A DNA stretch of 64,000 nucleotides, taken from the NCBI GenBank assembly GCA_033063855.1, contig CP093829.1, positions 9,062,243 to 9,126,242 of the forward strand, in the 5' to 3' direction. Within the stretch, counting starts at the first letter, position 1. Every line of letters begins with the position of its first letter. The notes beneath the pieces are model-generated. The model worked only from the letters and a program-made list of their open reading frames with translations, was not told the origin of the DNA and did no database searches. The translations under genes were made by a program, and so were the position numbers. This stretch comes from Smittia aterrima (lineage: Eukaryota > Arthropoda > Insecta > Diptera > Chironomidae). Shown in pieces: positions 39,401-51,200 of the stretch.

Positions 39401-42072
39401 ATTCTTTTTCTTTCCTTTCTGAGCTTCATACACCACAACACGAAATGTGCTTTTCCTCTCCTCTCAATACAGCGCTGGATGTCTCTTGATTAAGTCGAAA
39501 ATCGCGTTCGCTGGTGGAATTTTTCATAAATATCTGCGTTGTTTGTTAAATATTTTCGGAACGTAAAATAATTTAAATTTCTGTGATTAAAGTTGAGGAA
39601 AAGTTTCAAACGCATTTCGCGGTCAGTGAACTCGGAAATCTCTCGTTTAAGTTTTCTAATCGGATCGAAATTTGATTAACGCTGTCGAATGCAATTCGGA
39701 TTTGGAATTTCAAAAACTTTTTCTCGCTTCGAGTGTTCGTGAAATTTAATTTTGTGTGTTGTGTTTTGAGTTGCGAAGAAAAGAAAGAAGAAAAATCTCT
39801 TCGAGAAAAGATTAGAAAAGATTTCATAAATCACCGTAAAGTCAAACCAAACCAAACCAATAAATAATTGATCAACTTGTGATGGTAGAAGAGAAAAGAA
39901 AGTGAAATTGCTTCATTAGCGATCGTGAACGTTAGCAGCGCAGTAATAAGAGTGATATGCGAAAAATTCAACTTCATATTATGAACTTTGTAAGCGCTTT
40001 AAATTGACCGGGAAGTGAAATATTGTTCGACTTTAGTTCCGGTCATGCAGACAATGGTGCTGTTTAAGGAGCTTACTTCAAAGCTGAAAGGATACATTTC
40101 CAATAGTGTACGTAAAGTTTGAGTTGAGAAGCCATTCATGTCATTAAATGAAGAGTTTCTGATGATCCAATTACCGTCAATTTCCATGATGGACATCTCG
40201 TTCAATATTTATATGAAAGCCACGTTTAGAAGTTGAAGACTAGACATAAGAAAGAAAACTCTCGAGAGTCTCGGAATAGCGTGATTTCGAAAAAATCCTG
40301 TTACTTTATTTGATTGAGCGATTAGACTCGTTTAGCTTGCAAGTTATTGATAAAGTGCTTGCTATTGCACTACAAATTGCCGTAAATGAATTTCATTTCG
40401 CCGACACTTCCCAGTTATTATCGACGATGGCCGCATAAATCATTCAAAACCTCCGACGGAAATTTACTCGAAGACGAGAGAGAGAACGAAAGTGAAATAA
40501 AATATTGAAAAATCAATTTCGGTTCATTAAACACTGATATCGCTCATGTAATCCCAGCTGAAGGCGACGCCGAATCAAATGAATGAGCAAACGAATGATG
40601 ATCCGAAGAGGAGAGAGACAGAGAAATTAAAAAGTGAAATTATAGTCGCATTATGTGTGATTAGTGAATACGCTTTGATGAGTAAATGCGTTCATTTTCA
40701 CATCATTACAGTGACTTTCTGTTTTGTCACACGGCGATGGGGATTTGAGGGGATTGTCGTTGAAGGAAATAACTTCATGTGCGGAACAATGACATGGCTC
40801 ACAATATCTCGCTATTGTTATCAATGAAAAATGGTAGTAAATTGAATTAGAAACGTGATGACAAGTTCGTCGTAGTCTCGCAGCAATATCAATTCATCAC
40901 ATCGAGTTATCCCGTCACAACCAACTGTCGTCTTTATTTGCTCTATGCGATTACACTTGCTCTATCTCTCTCACTCACTTTTTTTTAATAAAACTAGCAC
41001 TTACAAGTTCGTTATCATAAATTGCTTTCGAGAACGTGATGAATGATAGTTTTGATGATTCACGAAGCTTCTATTAAAAGTTTAGTTCGTCAACGAATCT
41101 GTCGTCTAAGGCTTCTCAGTTAAATGGATAATGTACATAAGTAACAAACAAGCGAGACCAAAAAGAACAAGCTTACGAGAATAAACAAAAATAATTTTAC
41201 AACAACGCATTTGTTTCCCACAATTTGCGAACGCTAGACCGAAGTTCGGCTTGTTTTGAAAATAATATGCTTGAGGCAAAAAGTTTCTTGTGCTAGGGAT
41301 GGAGTTTCATGGCACTTCAGCCTTTTCCTTGGCGTGCTTGGCGCGCGATTGCTCCGCATATGATCGTCGTGTCTCGTTATCGCTGTGAAATCGAACGAAT
41401 GGAGGAAAGTTAATAAATGATTATTATCAGAGCAGCGATAACGAACGAAATAAAATAAAATTCCTATGTTTACACTATGACGTTCATAAAATTTGTTCTC
41501 CATTTCCAAATGTCGCAGATAAGAACATCGCGAGCTCGAAACACAATTGAAGAGCTTGTAGATGGGTTTTTTATTTTTGAAAGAAATGTACGCGAAGCTC
41601 TACACATGTGCAAGCCCACTTGTTGGGTGTTCGTTGATAATGAGACGAAACAACATGAAACGGTTTTAGTGTAAGGCATTCGCTTGTCGCTAAAGCACAA
41701 CGGAGCTTTTATTCAATACCGCGAAGGAATCCAAGTAACAATCACTTCTGAATCATCGACAATCGCTTCACGCGATAGTGACAAGCTAAAGTTCTTAATT
41801 TCACACTCAATTTCCGGATCTGTTGATCCAGTGACGAGCCAGAAAAATAGACTTGATTGACAAATTAATTTGATCTTGAGAAGTTCTCACGCGATGAAGT
41901 GTTTTTTTCTGGTGACTTTGAAGCCTCGCCGTTGTTTTGTGAATAAATAATTGGCGCTTCCAATTGAGTTCTAAGGTGCACGAAGTGATTGCACAATGAA
42001 ATAAATGCACGTACACCTCTAATGACATTTCGAAGAAATTGATTTTTCAAAACAAAACATTTCCGAAGGAAA
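36460..42072. other. upstream region or first intron of Pkn
   Basis: 5.6 kb of AT-rich sequence with only short unrecognisable frames on both strands. If the MAENQ exon is real this is a Pkn intron; if not, it is intergenic sequence between the KH gene and Pkn. No RNA gene or transposon was seen. Confidence 0.45.
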
Positions 42073-42207
42073 ATGAAGAACTCTCAAAGCACTGGAAAGC
42101 TAATTCGCAGCAAGTCCGCCAAGGACGCGAATGGTATTGAATTTAACAAAACTTACAACAGACAACAAAGCGTTTTCAATGCTTGCATCAGTCGACCTTT
42201 CGCTGAG
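42073..42207 (+). CDS. Pkn: candidate proximal first coding exon of Pkn
   Basis: An ATG opens exactly 45 codons, beginning MKNSQSTGKLIRSKSAKDAN and ending SRPFAE, then a GTAAAT donor in phase 0. That phase joins correctly to the common exon at 43668 (AE|NEYIKYP). The peptide is basic and serine-rich with an RSKS motif, typical of a variable N-terminus. Its stop comes a few codons into the intron. The assignment rests on strand, distance (1.5 kb), phase and coding-like composition; the peptide itself is not recognised. Confidence 0.5.
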
Positions 42208-45200
42208 GTAAATTATCGGCTTCTCTTTTGGTTTCATTGATTATCATGAATGGAGCTCCGCTCGCACGTAACATTCCATCTCAACGAGCAATGTAATTAT
42301 TCCACTCAGAAATCCTATTAAGCCTTTTGATAACCACCCACATACGAGCTCCTCAATTATGAGCCTTCCCATTTTACTGGTAACCAGATTATCTTCTTCA
42401 AAAGCTTCAAAATTGAGGCTTTCAACTTTTCGTGACGTCAGGTAATCCACTTCAATTGGATTACTGAGACGTTAACTACAATTTTGCCCCCGAAAAATAA
42501 AACATTTACCGTTGAATAACTTCGATGAGACTTTGTCGTCATTCGATATGCAAATAAAAAAAAGAAGTTGCTTCTTAAATGGCTTAGGAACAGGAAAGAG
42601 AAGAGAATTGGGTTATGAGCAATTGATTTCAATGCGACATACTTTACTGATACGTCTTCCTTACTTTGTAAAGTGAAATTAACTAATTTACGATTATCAG
42701 GTTTCGCTTCTGAATCCATTTAGTTGAAATCTTCGCATAAAGCTAATGTTTTATGAATTGCAAAAGAGCACTCGGCCAAGATTCGACACTAATTGGTTTC
42801 AATTACTTGAGCCACCGATGTGCATTTTAAACCGTTGCAGGTTGTAATTAACACACAATAGCTGAGTGACCATCGTGTTCATTCGATTGTTATGTGTTCG
42901 ATGATAATATTTGAAGCCATTCCCAATGAGTCATTCGGCTTCGCCTCTTTCATGGCTGTTTATTAGTAATAGCCAGTTATCGAGCCTATTGCTCGTTTCT
43001 AACAAGATCAGGTGTGAAAAAATGTTGCGCTTATTGTCACTTTCGCTTCGATTACATTTCAGACCGGAACAAAAGTCTCTCAATCTCTTTTCATTCGAAA
43101 GTGAACCAAAACACTCCTGACCACATACACCCACTAATTGATTCCGTTTGCGAACTTAATTAAAGACATTAACAGTCATTTCCTATTATTTTTTTTTCGC
43201 GTTGCTTCCTGCTATGTTGGAGCTTTGCGAAAGTAGCTCGTTAATTACATTGATAAACTGTATATGGTCCGACAAGCAATTGAATGAATGCATCATGAGC
43301 GTCGCCTTAAGGTCAAGTTCATTGATTATTTTCACCCGAGTCACAGCAACGATTTTTCATCGAAGCGCGCGCGCTGTTCAACGAAACACGAAGAAATGCT
43401 TTTTATGTAATTGCCTTGTCAATATCAACAACGGTCCAAACGATAAATCATCGACATGTAACTGCTAAACACTTTCTCTGATGATTAAAGCAAATGTTCA
43501 TTAGCATCATGGCTTGAAGACTTTGTTGCGCCACATAACTCGAAACGGGAACGTTTTTTTCTCCTCTTCTTTCAATTGAGTTATGCTGAACTCGATTAAG
43601 GATGACACTGATGATGAATTATGATTGAGACAATTAATTTACATTGATTTTAATTTCTTTTTTGCAGAATGAATACATCAAATATCCAGTTTTGTACGAG
43701 CTCAGTCACAAATACCTTCATGACAATCAGCCCGAGTCGAATCTCCCCGATCGACTCGAGGAGCTCAAGGAAGCAATCAGAAAGGAGATCCGCAAAGAAC
43801 TCAAAGTAATGAGAGAACGTTTGATGCAGTCGGAAGTTTCACTAACAACTCAAATATTCTTTTAGATCAAAGAAGGTGCGGAGAAGCTTCGTGAGGTAGC
43901 CAAAGATCGACGGGCATTGTCAAACGTCGCGTCAATGGTCAAGAAAAGTAACACAAAATTAGCAGAACTGAAATCTGAGCTTCACGAGCTCGAGAGCCAA
44001 ATAATTTTGACGCAGGGAAACAGCAATGGAAAAGGTGAGTTATCTTATCTTTATTTGAAACTTTCCCAGGAATTTCATAATCTCTTATCAACAATTGTCT
44101 AAAGTTGCGTCATTTAGTTTACCTTGAAAACTTCTTTTCTAATGTTTTCCTCGAAGTTGAAATGAAAAATTATGAAAACGTGTTAGTTGAGAATCGCCAG
44201 ACGTCCGATGGTTCGACCGCTGTTTACATTAGTTGAACGAAATCAAAACCCGCGTGTGCAACTCTTTTCTTTCTCTTCGACGCATCAATTGAGCGAGGCA
44301 GTAAATTTATTGGTTGTTTATTTATCAGAAGCGGTGCCGAAGAAGATTAAGAAAAGAAAACAACGAAAATAACTTTTTTCATTTCCTTATTATAAGAAAA
44401 AGAAAAGTTCTCGTTTTGAATTCTCAGCTTTCTAATTGCCGCGAAATCAACGCACAAATTGAATTCTCAAGATGAAACTCCGACCAGACGTGCCGGATGT
44501 AATTTGATGATTTAATTAGCTCTCGATGCTTTGCACGGCATTTGTCAATGAACGTTCATTCTCTCTCTCAATCCACTTGCTCCCATAGGAGATCACAAAG
44601 AAAATATCAAGTAACACTTTGTTCGAATCAATGAAAGGGCTTCTCCTCAGTTGAGTATTTAGAAACCAAACGAGATCGCTATCTTCTTTGCTTTAAAATC
44701 CCTTGAAAGAGTCGACACTAACATCAGCGGAAAGAAGAGATTGAAAGCGAAAGAAAAACACACGAGACGGATTTTTCATGTTCAATTGAATTTCTTTACG
44801 AGCGAGAGTCAACAAGAGAAGTCCAAGAGATCATGAGAATTGGTTTATGTCGGCTTTGTATTAGAAACAATTCGAAAATGATGAAACTCCGAATCCGATT
44901 TCACTGTCGCCACTTGCAAACGCATCAGCTAGATTCCCGATAAACCGTCACAAGTATCTGAGAAAATATGAGGAATTCAACGAGAAACCTACGCCAATAA
45001 CTATTTTTAGCTGTCGTGGTCCACAGATTCAACTCTTTTTTATCGCGATCCAAAAAAAAAGAGCGAAAATGCTTTCATTTCGCTTGTCTACTCGTAGTCC
45101 GTTCCGTTTTGTTGTGTTTCGATCATGAAAAGCTTTCAATTTCTTATTTAACGTGTCGCGATTTCGAGAGTGAAGCGCTGGTGTGAATGACGGTTGGCGC

Positions 45201-48200
45201 AATTTGCTTCGCGCTTGCAATTTTCAATTTTCGTTCGAGCACATCTCAAAAACCAAAATCGTTTTCATATTTTGTCGTGAGTCACATCGAGACTGTCTCA
45301 AGATCAGCACAGATGTTTTGGGGACGCAAACTGATCACTGGTTGTTGCGAAACAGAAAAATTATTTCAACTTAACTGAATGAAAATAATTATCAATTCAT
45401 CTATTTGCAGAGTATTTGACATCATCACCGATGAATACAAACTCAAGCTCATTGCCAGCTGAGGACGATCCTGAATCGAATGACAAATACCTTCAATCCC
45501 TTGAGAAGAAGCTCACGATCGAAACAAACGTGAAGAATGGAACTGAAAACATGATCCAATCGTTCTCTCAAAAGAATCAGAGTCGCGATAAAAAGCTGCT
45601 GGCTGAAGCTTACACGATGCTCGACGATTCGAAAGCGAAAATTGAATTTCTCAAGCTGAAGATCTTGAAGGTGAAGCAGAACCATCAGTTGAATCGGGTG
45701 AGAATATTTATTTCTTGCGGATGTGAGTGAAACTTTAATGAATGAATTTTTCATTACCAGGCATCAGCAGAGAACGGCGAATTGCGGTCGAACGAGCAAC
45801 TAGAGACGTCGTTGGAAGAAAGAATCGAGGAGTTGCGTCATCGATTGCGTATAGAGGCAGCTGTTGTCGATGGCGCCAAGAATGTGATTAGGACCTTACA
45901 AAGCAATAAAACGATAGACAAGAAAGCCTTACAGGAAGTGAGTACCGTTTCTTATTTATTTTCCGAACGTTAAATCGAATCCCACATCATCTTCGATCAT
46001 GTGATCATCCACAAATTAATCAATGGAAATGAAAAGCGTTAAGAGTTTCCTAAGAAAAGAAATAATTCGCAGTGGCGAAGTGAGATAAATTGTCTTAATG
46101 TTTATCGCAAATTATTTTCATCTCGCGACTAGCAAAAGAGCTCGTCTGAGATTCACGAGAGTCAGGGTTTGGTCTCGAAACGTGAGTTTTGTTTTAAACG
46201 GAATGTAGATCGTTTGTTTATCCTCGACGTCGCGACTTCAACAGTAACTGAGATAGATTTCTCAATAGACTAAAACAAGTTACTTTAAACCACAATAATC
46301 GCCTTCTCCTCGACACGACACAAAAGAGTAAAACACATTTCGGCAAAATTGATTTTCCTTCTTTCGAATGAAAAAAAGAAAATTCTTAAAATAATTTTCA
46401 TCTCAAACTCGAAGTTTGAAAATGCGAGAAAAATTTCTCCTCAGAGTGCGAGAACAACGCTCCTCAGTCAGTTGGGCTCTGTGTCGCGCTTGATCTCAGC
46501 CGAATTAAGTGGACTTATCGTATCTGAAGAGACATCCAGCGAAAGCAAGTGCCAAACGTGTGTGAAATTGTAAATTGATATCGAGATGCCTCGAAACACT
46601 TAAAACACTTCGCTCTTCCTTCGAACTCAATAACTCAATTAAAAAGTGATAAAATATTGAAACTTATTCGATTGTAATAGCAAGACGAGGTAGGAAGAGA
46701 TTTTTGCGAGGAAAGATTTAGAGCTGTTGTTGTTTTATTTTTAGTCAGGCCGAGAGTGAAAAGAAAAAGAAAACTCGGAATGAAAACTAGTTGAATTATT
46801 AATGTTCATTCAACATTCGTTGCTCGGAGCTCCTCCGACTTTATTAAATTTGAATATTTCATGAACTAAATCGTTGATAACGCAGCGAATGGGAATTGCG
46901 AGGGTGTTGTGAGAAAAGTGAAAAGTAATGACTTCCATCAACGATAAGAACGCTGATGAAAGCAGTGGCAGTAGCAATGATATCGCAGCTGAATGGATCA
47001 TTCGAGCGCAATTGAAAATCTCGCAGCCGAAAAAGAAAGCAGCTTCGTTTGGTACAGGCGATTGCGGTGCCAAACGATCAAGCGGCAGTCCGTGTCGAGT
47101 CGTTTACAAATGGAATTCCGATGCAGAAAAGAGTCAAGATCAACCACGAAATGTAAGGAAGATGATGAGACACAGAAATGCAATTTCGCAATGAAAAACA
47201 TTTTGTTTCTAGGCCCGAGAAAGTAGATCAAACGTACCCACGCATTCTAATTCAGACCAGAACTGTAAGAGCACCTGCAGTATTGTCTTAACAACTGAGA
47301 TGTGCCCAGCAAAAATGTTAGAGAGCGGCGGATGTACAACGCACACTTATACATTTTCTCCCGATCAGGTTCGACTGCTCGTGATGATTGTTGATTGATT
47401 GACTCGATCAAATGTATTTCTTTCAGACACAAGTCGTGCACGATTGTAAGAGAAGCGAACAACGAAAACTTTCGATCTCAAAAGACGTCAGTTGTCAAAC
47501 AAGCGATTGCGAAGTAATTCCGATTAGGAAACAAGATGCGACAACTAGATCGCCTAGCATAGAAAGAAAACGTAAAGCTTACACTGAACATAGAAGAGCG
47601 ACAGACTCGATGGTGTCGCCGCGTGGACGATCAGAAGGAAGACTTTTTACGGTTTGCCTCTCATCGCGTTTTGTTTATGTTTTTTAACTGATTGGAGTTA
47701 TCATGTTTCCAGCCTTCACGTTCAACACGGCAACCTTCACCTGCTCTGTCAAATCAATCACCTCATTCATCTTCAAAAGACAAGAAGAAACCTCCACGAA
47801 CTGTTCATATTGATGTTTACTGCACGGGATCCGAAGTCGATACTTCGAACAGTAGCAATTCATCTTCGCCCAATATTGTCGATGATTTCGCGAATTTGAT
47901 GGGGCAGGCTACGGTGATTGAGACAGATGACATGATGTTGAAACATCAGAGAGTCGTTGGCAAACGCGAATTGCCAAGAAAGTTGGCAAATGGTGAATGT
48001 CATTGTCATTCCTTTTAAGCCGGTTTTGTTTTTATTTCTTTTCGATTGCAGAACAAAAACCTAAAATAAGTCCCGCAGAGCAGGACGGTGGGCAGCAACT
48101 CTTTGACTTCTCGCGCGTCTTGCAGCAAAATACCGCAAGTGAAAAGAACGAAGTCAACGAAAGCAAACAAATGTTGTTTAAGAAATATCTTGGCGATCAA

Positions 48201-51200
48201 CGACAGATTCAAAAGTTTAATGAACTTCGATCGATGTTGCATTTTCGACGAGATGCTAGTGACGATGCGATCAGTAGCAATTATCCAAATTCTAGTTACT
48301 CAACTGTCAGAGATTTTACGTCAAGTTCGATAGGATCAGCTGTTGCAAACTCTCCGTCGATTGTGTTTGAAGATCCTGAATCAGCTTGGACAGAACTCGA
48401 CGTTGCGATCAAGTCAGGAAACTTCATTACTCCGGTTGGAAGCTTCAAACAATGGGACAAGGGCGATGAGCTTCAGAAAATGAAACAATTTGAGAGATTG
48501 TGGAAGCGTGACGAAGAGCCGACGAGAGATCTGTTATCTCAACACAAGTTAATGGAAAATTTTATGTTCTCTCGTAAGCCTCGGAAAGATTCAGATAATT
48601 CAGCGAATATTTCTGAATCAGACCAGAATTATCAGAAATCAAATGAAATGGGCAACATAAGTGATTCGAGTCCATCAACTGTTATTAGCTACTCTCATCG
48701 AAGGCCTCCAAATGTTCCGATTCCAACTGTAATTGAAAGTCCAGAGAAGAAACCTTCGGAAGCGAGATCAGTCACTTCATCGACTGGAAGTTACTCAAAA
48801 GAACATCTTGCACTCTCTCACAAGTTCGGATCAGTTATTAAAACGATGCGTAAACCAGGTCATCATATCGGTCCAGTTAGAAATCCAGCTTGTCTTTGCG
48901 AAACTTGCAAGCGGTGGGTGCTGGAACGAGATCAAGTTCACGGACGAGGGCGAGCGTTTTCATTTGGAGATACGCCAATCACTAAATCCACGTTTTGGAA
49001 ACGCAACAACCGCTATTACGTTTGACAAATGTCTCGCGAAGGAAGTAGAGCATGTGCGACAGCATTTAACTGAATCATGCCCATCGCAAACTTTTTTGAA
49101 AAATAATCCTTTTGGTCGAGAAAAGTTTTGAATTTTCACGATCGACGCACACATGACTCAAAGCGAGATAAACCAGAGAAAACATTTCGTATAAATAGAA
49201 AACAAAATATTTCGTCAACTTCATGAATCAACAATCGTGAACTGAGCAGAAACAGTGTCGCTGAACTAAATAACGTTTTGTTGATTGATGAGCTTTGTAA
49301 AACAGTAAAATTTACACAAAGTCTCGATGATCACCTGACATGACGTCTCTTTGTGTTCATATCGTCCAATGACTTTTATGCGAATACTTTTCGACTTGGA
49401 AACTGTTCAACTTTTTCTCTTAATATAAAACTAATAAAGATCTATGTCAAATTAAATTTATATCGACAAATGACTGCGTGAAAAATCATTCTGTGGGATT
49501 CGATTCGATTTATGAAATTTATTTTTAACTTAATTCTATGATTCTCTACCTTCAGGCACAAGCACGTTTAATTGAATCATCAAGAAAGTTAGACTTGCTT
49601 CGTCATGCGTTGGAGATGCGTCGAATTGAGCTTCCGCCGAACTCTGAGACAGCTGCTCAATTAAAGACTGAGCTGCAGAATGTACAAGCAGCTAGTCCGA
49701 TACCTGTTCAATATACATCGCTACACCCGTTCCGAGCTGGAAACCAAGGAAAGCAATCGCATTATCTGTCATTGTCACGATGTGCTGCAGTAACAGGGAA
49801 ACTCGAAGTTCGTCTGATGGGATGTCAAGATTTGCTTGAAGATGTTCCGGGAAGATCCAGACGAGATAAGGATCCATTATCGACGCCTTCAGGAGATTTA
49901 AAAAGTTTTGTTAAAGGCGTGACAAGTAAGTTAATCCTCAAACCAATTTAAAAATTTGTCTGACAAAATATTTTCTTTGAAGGCCGAAGTTCTTCTAAGA
50001 GCTATAGCGTTAAGGACGACATTTCATCAGAGATTATGGCTGTTATCAAGTTGGACAACATCACTGTCGCTCAAACATCATGGAAGCCATGCTCTCAGCA
50101 AGCTTGGGATCAACGTTTCTCAATCGATCTTGACAAGTCGCGAGAGCTTGAAATTGGAGTTTATTGGCGCGACTGGAGATCGTTGTGTGCGGTCAAGTTT
50201 TTGCGACTGGAAGAGTTCATTGATGACATTCGACATGGAATGGCTTTGCAATTAGAGCCGACTGGTCTTCTCTTCGCTGAAATTAAATTCCTCAACCCCA
50301 TGATTTCTAGAAAGCCGAAGCTTCAACGTCAGCGAATGATCTTTAACAAGCAAGCGAAAAATATTCCTAGAGCAAAACAGATGAACATCAATATCGCGAC
50401 ATGGGGTCGATTGCTCAAGCGCAGTACACCTTCCGTCTCAAGCCAACAAAGCGCTACTTCAACTCCCACATCAAGTCATCCAGCTTACGGCAATGGCTCC
50501 GGTCCACAACCTGTTCAATTAGTCTTTGAAGGAGAGCCTTTGGTTTTAGATCCTCCAGACACGCCTGGAGAGAATCCTGATGCGAATGTGGTTGGCTTAA
50601 GTGGCGCTAGACCATTGGGAATGATGCAAGGAATCAGTGCATTGCCTGAAAGTCCAGCACCACCTCAAGCTCAACCGCGTAACCATCAGTCTCAGCTGCC
50701 AGCTATTCCCGCGAAACAAAAGAAACCGCCAGCAGTTCCACCAAAAATGGATCAAGAGGTGAGCTTTAGCTTGTGTTTGAAATGCTTTAGGGACAATACA
50801 CATTATTCAGAGCGTTTAAGCTTAAATCATTTTGGCAAAATCTCTCAAGTCTCATACATTTTGTTGGGAAATCATGAAATCTAATTTTGATCTGGTACAA
50901 ACACTCAAACATTTAGCTCCAAACTGCACTCCACGCATTCGATTTCCTGCAAAATCTCCCGCACGACCAGGAACGACAATCGATTTCGCCACAGCCTCAA
51001 ATTTCTCTCGAGGTTGATCTCCTTCGTCCAATGGTTTCGATGCCGCCTGTCATTCTCATGGACGGCGGAAGTTTCTCTTATCATAGCTCGAGATTAAACA
51101 TCAGCTCAGTGCCAGCAAGTCCAATTGTTGAGATGCCTCCATCTCCGATGATCACCGAGCGACATGTTGTGGGATTCCCTGGGGACAATGATGTCTACGA

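Noticed and set aside
48733..49131. 132-codon plus-strand frame overlapping the nested gene's last exon
   Set aside because: It is a shadow frame of the 342-codon frame that continues correctly from the upstream exons.
49692..49877. Minus-strand frames across Pkn exons (also 50597-50803, 51535-51789, 52591-52839)
   Set aside because: They are antisense shadows of well-supported Pkn coding exons.
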